DNA of 17,018 bases from positions 1 through 17,018 of the forward strand of contig JBIQLO010000076.1 in NCBI GenBank assembly GCA_044464175.1, in the 5' to 3' direction. The position numbers and the translations under genes are program-made. Source of the DNA: JBIQLO01 sp044464175 (lineage in GTDB: Bacteria; Planctomycetota; Phycisphaerae; Tepidisphaerales; Tepidisphaeraceae). Positions 13,276 to 17,018 of this stretch are shown in pieces; positions within the stretch are counted from its first letter, which is position 1, and the number at the start of each line of letters is the position of its first letter. Under the pieces are notes generated by a model, which worked only from the letters and a program-made list of their open reading frames with translations, was not told the DNA's origin and did not search any database.

Positions 13276-14610
13276 ATGGCCGAATCGCTTGATCTTGATT
13301 CGATACTCGTTACGGATCAGTTGCACCATCGTCCGCCGCACACATCTGACCCCGACGCGCTCAACCGCGCGCTGATTGACCTGATGCGGCAGATGACCCG
13401 CTCGCCGCAGGCGGTGCTTCAGAGTCTGGTCGAGGCGGCGCAGCGGTTGTGTCAGGCCCATTCAGCCGGGATCAGCCTTCTGGAGGAGGCCGACGGAGGC
13501 CGGCAGTTCCGTTGGAATGCCATCACAGGTCCCCTTGGCGTGCATCAGGGCCAGACCATGCCGCGTCAGGGCAGCCCGTGCGGCGTTGTCCTGGACCGGG
13601 ACAAGATGCTGATGATGCGGAATTTGGGGCGACATTTTCCGGATTTCGCCCAGGTCCAGCCACCGATGGTGGAGTCGCTGCTGGTTCCTTTTTACGTCGA
13701 TGGGCGTCCGTGCGGCACAATCTGGGTGGTGGCCCACGACGACTCCAAGCAGTTCGACCCGGAGGATGCCCGCGTGCTGGAGCAGTTGAGCCAGTGCGCG
13801 GCTGTGGCGTATCAGGCGCTGAGGACGCGGGATGAGCTGACCCGGGCCCGGGATGTGGCCGAGGCGGCCAATCGCTCCAAGGAACTGTTCATCGCCACGT
13901 TGAGCCATGAATTGCGCACGCCGCTCAATGCCATGCTGAGCTGGGTGCAGCTGCTGCAGGAGGAGCAGGCGGGGCGGCATGGTTGTGCGCCGGGGGAGGT
14001 GGACCCGGAGGACCTGCGCGAGGGGTTGCAGGTGATCGAACGGAACCTGGAGGCCGAGGCGCGGTTGATGGACGATCTGCTGGATGTCTCCCGCATTGCC
14101 ACGGGCAAGCTGCGGATCGAATTGGGCGACTGCAACCTGTCGGAGGTGATCCATGCGGCTTTGGCGACGGTGCGTCCGGCCGCCGAGCTCAAGGGCATCC
14201 ACCTGCTCCATCCCAGCCCGCCGGCCTCTCTCCGCCCGGTGCAGGCCGATACGATCCGGATGCGGCAGATCGTCTGGAACCTGCTGACCAACGCCGTCAA
14301 GTTCACGCCGCCGGGGGGAACGGTGCGCGTAGACTTGCGGCAGGATGAGCGGCAGACGCATATCGAAGTGGCCGACACCGGGCCGGGGCTGCCGAAGGGG
14401 GTAAGTCTGTTCGAGCCATACAGCCAGGGGGATCCGCAGGCGATCATCGGACTGGGGTTGGGGTTGTCTATCATTAAAAAGCTGGCGGAACTGCATGGAG
14501 GCACGGTCCAGGCCCGCAACGGCAAGCAGGGGGGAGCGGTCTTTACCGTCACGCTGCCCAATTTGCAGGGCACGCCGGACCGCCTTGCGGCCCGGCAAGG
14601 CGGCGGGTAG
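13276..14610 (+). CDS. GAF-domain sensor histidine kinase
   Basis: This 444-residue kinase has no transmembrane segment, so it should sense something in the cytoplasm. Residues about 45-180 form a GAF domain (A-H-S-A-G-I-S-L-L; G-S-P-C-G-V-V-L; V-P-F-Y-V-D-G-R-P-C-G-T-I-W-V-V), with cysteines at 102 and 146 in matching P-C-G turns. A coiled-coil linker (E-L-T-R-A-R-D-V-A-E-A-A-N-R-S-K) leads to the H-box with His211 (L-S-H-E-L-R-T-P-L). The ATPase domain shows the N-box N-L-L-T-N-A-V-K-F-T (335-344), D-T-G-P-G (G1) and G-L-G-L-G-L-S-I-I (G2). No receiver domain is attached and no response regulator lies in the window, so it is an orphan here. Its last codons form a hairpin. Nine bases separate it from the M20 gene, so they are probably co-transcribed. 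Confidence 0.93.
   Translation: MAESLDLDSILVTDQLHHRPPHTSDPDALNRALIDLMRQMTRSPQAVLQSLVEAAQRLCQAHSAGISLLEEADGGRQFRWNAITGPLGVHQGQTMPRQGSPCGVVLDRDKMLMMRNLGRHFPDFAQVQPPMVESLLVPFYVDGRPCGTIWVVAHDDSKQFDPEDARVLEQLSQCAAVAYQALRTRDELTRARDVAEAANRSKELFIATLSHELRTPLNAMLSWVQLLQEEQAGRHGCAPGEVDPEDLREGLQVIERNLEAEARLMDDLLDVSRIATGKLRIELGDCNLSEVIHAALATVRPAAELKGIHLLHPSPPASLRPVQADTIRMRQIVWNLLTNAVKFTPPGGTVRVDLRQDERQTHIEVADTGPGLPKGVSLFEPYSQGDPQAIIGLGLGLSIIKKLAELHGGTVQARNGKQGGAVFTVTLPNLQGTPDRLAARQGGG
14580..14603 (+). repeat. 9-bp inverted repeat in the last codons of the kinase gene
   Basis: CCGCCTTGC (14580-14588) and GCAAGGCGG (14595-14603) pair perfectly around GGCCCG, ending 4 bases before the TAG stop. No T-tract follows and the next gene starts 16 bases later, so it may attenuate or stabilise rather than end the transcript. 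It also encodes the low-complexity tail R-L-A-A-R-Q-G-G. Confidence 0.5.
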
Positions 14611-14619
14611 CCTGATTGC

Positions 14620-15801
14620 ATGAGTACCCTTTCTGATACCAGCATTGATACGCGGCATTTGATCGATTTTCGGCATCGGCTTCACCAGATACCGGAGCTG
14701 GCATTCCAGGAATTCAAGACGGCGGCCATGATCCGGCAGGAGCTGGACCGGCTGGGGGTCGAGCACACGGACGGGGTGGCCGATGCGCCAACGGCGACGA
14801 TCGGGCTGATCGGCGACCCATCGCGTCCGTGCGTTGCGCTGCGGGCGGATTTTGACGCGCTGCCGATCGTGGAGCGCACGGGTCTGCCGTACGCCAGCAC
14901 GCATGAGGGGCGAATGCACGCCTGCGGGCACGATGGGCACACGACCGTGCTGCTGGGGGCGGCGGCGGTGCTCAAGCAGCAGGAGGCGAAGCTGCCGGTT
15001 TGCGTGAAGCTGCTGTTCCAGCCGGCCGAAGAGGTGATCGGCGGGGCGATCAAGCTGGTGGAGGCGGGGGTGCTGGATGGGCGGTTGGGGCCGAAGGCGG
15101 CGGCGGTATTCGGGCTGCATGGATGGCCCACGATGGATGTGGGAGAAGTGGGGACGCGCGGCGGGCCGACGATGGCGGCCGATGACACCTTCCGCCTGAC
15201 GTTCACCGGGCGGGGATGCCACGGGGCGTATCCGCACCTGGGGGCCGATCCGATTGCGGCGGCCTGCACGGCGGTGATGGGCCTTCAGCAGGTGGTCTCG
15301 CGGCAGTTTGACCCGACCGAGCCGGCGGTGGTGACGGTGGGCAAGTTCACCTCGGGAACGGCCAGCAACATCATTCCCGACACGGCGGTGCTGGAGGGAA
15401 CCGCGCGGACGGCGTCGGATGCCCGCCGGGCGGACATCCGGCGGTGGATCGAGCAGCGAAGCCGCGCGGCGGCCGAGGCGGGGGGATGCCAGCTTGAGCT
15501 GGAATGGATTCGCGGCTGTCCGGCGACGATCAATGACCCGGCGATGGCCGACTATGTGGCGCATACCGCCCGGCAGGCGCTGGGGGATCAGCGCTACAAG
15601 GCGCTGGACCGGGTGACGATGGGGTCGGAGGATTTCGCTCATTATCTGAAGAAGACGCCGGGGTGCTTCTTCCGGCTGGGGGTGCGTCCCAAGGGGCGCG
15701 ACAGCTATCCGAGCCTGCACAACGACCATTTCGATTTCACCGATGAGGCAATTGAAACGGGCGTGCGGATGTTCGTGGAACTGGCGATGAATTTCCGGTA
15801 A
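14620..15801 (+). CDS. M20-family amidohydrolase (peptidase M20D, hippurate/N-acyl amino acid hydrolase-like)
   Basis: This 393-residue enzyme is a metal-dependent amidohydrolase releasing amino acids from N-acyl conjugates. The M20D signature is clear: R-A-D77-F-D79-A-L-P, then M-H-A-C102-G-H104-D-G-H-T, the catalytic glutamate pair at 137-138 (Q-P-A-E-E), His167 (G-L-H-G-W-P) and His367 (S-L-H-N-D-H-F-D-F). The dimerisation domain lies around 185-300 (R-G-C-H-G-A-Y-P-H-L-G; G-T-A-S-N-I-I-P-D). There is no signal peptide, so it is cytoplasmic. It follows the histidine kinase by nine bases with no clear ribosome site, consistent with coupled translation. It is convergent with the GH172-like gene, with only 5 bases between the stops. 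The acyl and amino acid preference cannot be read from sequence. Confidence 0.94.
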   Translation: MSTLSDTSIDTRHLIDFRHRLHQIPELAFQEFKTAAMIRQELDRLGVEHTDGVADAPTATIGLIGDPSRPCVALRADFDALPIVERTGLPYASTHEGRMHACGHDGHTTVLLGAAAVLKQQEAKLPVCVKLLFQPAEEVIGGAIKLVEAGVLDGRLGPKAAAVFGLHGWPTMDVGEVGTRGGPTMAADDTFRLTFTGRGCHGAYPHLGADPIAAACTAVMGLQQVVSRQFDPTEPAVVTVGKFTSGTASNIIPDTAVLEGTARTASDARRADIRRWIEQRSRAAAEAGGCQLELEWIRGCPATINDPAMADYVAHTARQALGDQRYKALDRVTMGSEDFAHYLKKTPGCFFRLGVRPKGRDSYPSLHNDHFDFTDEAIETGVRMFVELAMNFR

Positions 15802-15806
15802 GCCGG

Positions 15807-16901
15807 TCAGATGATCTCCAGCGCATCCTTGTGGGGCAATGGGGGGAAGGGGGCGGTGGGGAGGGTCTGGTACCAGTAGGCGACGGAGGCGATGTCATCC
15901 TGCAGGGGGAGGTAGCGCCAATCGGCGCGCCAGCCGAGGGCCTGGATGGTGACGCGCAGGTTTTGCTCGAAGCGGATGGGGTCGGGCAGGTGCCAGCGGT
16001 AGAGGCTGAAGCGCTGCTGGGATTTGTAGAGTCCATCGGGGCGGAGCACCTGGGCCAGGCCGGCGTAGGGGGTGCAGAATTCCTCGTATTGTCTGGTCGC
16101 CTTGTTCTCGAAGTTGTAGCTGCCGCAGAAGTAGTCCTCGGTGCCGGTGCCGCAGATCGTGGGAAATTCGTCGTCGCCATCGAGGTAGAACTTGATTTCC
16201 CCCTCACCCCACCAGCCGTTGTTGTTGACGCCCCAGGCCATGTAGGTACCGACGTAATGGCCGCGGCCCTGCACCTGATCGAGGAGGGTATAGGGCTGCT
16301 TGTAGGGAAGGGGATTAACACGTCGGAACTGGGCGTGGAAATAGGCGGCCTCCTCGGGGACCTCGCCCAGGGCGTAATCGATCTGGTAATAGAGGGTGAT
16401 CTTTTCGGGGTTGAGGTTTTCCAGGGTGATGCGGCAGCGGCGGCGGAAGGGCATGGGCCAGTAGCAGTTGAAGGCGCTGCCGGGGTTGACGCAGACGGCC
16501 TGCGAGGTGAGCGCCTTGAACGACTCGCGCCGGCCCCAGCCGCAGGCGAAGAAGTCGCCCAGGGGGCACTCGACGCTGGGGTGTTGCTGGTCATCCCAGT
16601 AGATGCGGAGGATCATGAAGCGCCAGGCGCCGCCGGCGGCGGTGAGCCAGATGTGCTGGATGGCGCCGGCATCCTGGATGTCGGCCAGCGTGAAGGTTTG
16701 ATTGGGCTCGATATGGACGCTGGGGGAGACTTTCCAGCCGCGGCCCAGGTCGCGGGACTGCTGGGCGCCGGTGCCCTCGGTGGCCATGCCGCCCTTGCCC
16801 TTTTCGCCCGAAAAATTTTCGGGGCTGATGGAGCGGGAACGGGCGGGGCTGAGGCGGTGGAGGTTGGAGAGATCGACGAACAGGCCATCAAACGGGGGCA
16901 T
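15807..16901 (-). CDS. DUF2961 / GH172-like protein
   Basis: This 364-residue protein starts at ATG 16901-16899, with GGAG six bases upstream on its strand. An in-frame extension to 17015 would be read from the repeat-rich leader and is rejected. Hallmarks of DUF2961 are present: an early G-K-G-G-M-A (36-41), G-A-I-Q-H-I-W-L-T (79-87), C-P-L-G-D-F-F (112-118), N-C-Y-W-P-M-P-F and W-G-E-G-E-I-K-F-Y-L-D-G-D-D-E-F-P-T with G-T-G-T-E-D-Y-F. Glu233 or Glu235 and Glu255 are candidate catalytic acids. Characterised DUF2961 proteins form glycoside hydrolase family GH172, active on difructose dianhydrides or D-arabinofuranosides. No signal peptide is visible, so it probably acts inside the cell. Glycan preference is unknown. 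Confidence 0.9.
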   Translation of the reverse strand: MPPFDGLFVDLSNLHRLSPARSRSISPENFSGEKGKGGMATEGTGAQQSRDLGRGWKVSPSVHIEPNQTFTLADIQDAGAIQHIWLTAAGGAWRFMILRIYWDDQQHPSVECPLGDFFACGWGRRESFKALTSQAVCVNPGSAFNCYWPMPFRRRCRITLENLNPEKITLYYQIDYALGEVPEEAAYFHAQFRRVNPLPYKQPYTLLDQVQGRGHYVGTYMAWGVNNNGWWGEGEIKFYLDGDDEFPTICGTGTEDYFCGSYNFENKATRQYEEFCTPYAGLAQVLRPDGLYKSQQRFSLYRWHLPDPIRFEQNLRVTIQALGWRADWRYLPLQDDIASVAYWYQTLPTAPFPPLPHKDALEII

Positions 16902-17018
16902 CGGGGACTCCGGTTGGGGGTGTGGGTCATGATAGAGGTTGGGCGGGGGAGGGCAATGGGGGATTCGGGGTTGGGGTTCCGGGATTGGGTTGGGTTCGTT
17001 GGGAAATACGCGCATTGG
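16902..17018 (-). other. C-rich leader of the GH172-like gene
   Basis: Read on the minus strand, this is C-rich and G-poor, like the sodA leader. It is open in one frame but encodes only Pro/Asn-rich low-complexity sequence. No promoter is visible before the window edge. Confidence 0.55.
16987..17010 (-). repeat. 24-bp leader repeat, copy upstream of the GH172-like gene
   Basis: The 24 bases are identical to 5590-5613 on the plus strand. The near end lies 85 bases before the ATG, against 141 bases in the sodA leader. Downstream sequence is similar in composition but not collinear. Confidence 0.7.

Noticed and set aside
13462..15729. Minus-strand open frame of 755 residues across the kinase and M20 genes
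   Set aside because: It spans two confidently identified genes and their junction. Its composition is Arg/Pro/Gln/Leu-rich shadow sequence without domain signals.
15792..15809. CCGG-flanked dyad between the convergent M20 and GH172 stops as a terminator
   Set aside because: The stem is only four pairs with no T-tract.
16902..17015. 38-residue N-terminal extension of the GH172-like protein
   Set aside because: The extension is encoded by the repeat-bearing leader. The family's usual N-terminus and a GGAG site both fit ATG 16901.

Overview
The window is GC-rich bacterial DNA with a strong planctomycete character, probably Phycisphaerae. The best evidence is a prepilin-type protein with an A-F-T-L-V-E-L-L N-terminus and an H-X9-DG C-terminal motif. 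It comes with the secreted-glycan gene content typical of that phylum: a CBM9-bearing putative glycoside hydrolase, a DUF2961/GH172 protein, and an FAD oxidoreductase with a Y-G-G-T-A-A-G nucleotide-binding loop. The assignment rests on gene style alone. Verrucomicrobiota or Lentisphaerota are less likely alternatives.

Layout. Bases 1-101 hold the start of a minus-strand FAD-dependent oxidoreductase cut by the window edge. Diverging from it is a three-gene operon: a LacI-family regulator (307-1386), a prepilin-like H-X9-DG protein (1374-2156) and a 1029-residue secreted CBM9/putative glycoside hydrolase (2207-5296). A TTGACA promoter and a perfect 12-bp LacI-type palindrome lie in front of the regulator, suggesting autoregulation. 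A stem-loop follows the operon. Next is a 458-bp gap holding a strong sigma-70-like promoter and a long C-rich, G-poor leader in front of Mn-type superoxide dismutase (5755-6357). An OB/HD-domain YhaM-like exoribonuclease follows (6496-7581).

An AraC regulator (minus, 7538-8440) diverges from a tight four-gene cluster: a DegT-type PLP aminotransferase (8542-9873), a tandem-duplicated amidohydrolase whose N-terminal half has lost its metal ligands (9933-11531), an alpha/beta hydrolase (11528-12358) and a hydroxypyruvate-isomerase-like TIM barrel (12394-13176). I cannot name the substrate. This cluster is the best candidate here for an undescribed pathway. A hairpin over the last stop codon separates it from a GAF-domain sensor histidine kinase without a partner regulator (13276-14610) and an M20 amidohydrolase (14620-15801). 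A convergent DUF2961/GH172 gene (minus, 15807-16901) ends the window.

Two non-coding patterns stand out. A 24-bp identical block recurs, in the same orientation relative to the gene, in the leaders of the dismutase and the GH172 gene. It belongs to a C/A-rich low-complexity element. In addition, the + strand changes from C-rich to G-rich across about 9.9-13.2 kb, whatever the gene direction. No RNA gene, CRISPR array or insertion sequence was seen.
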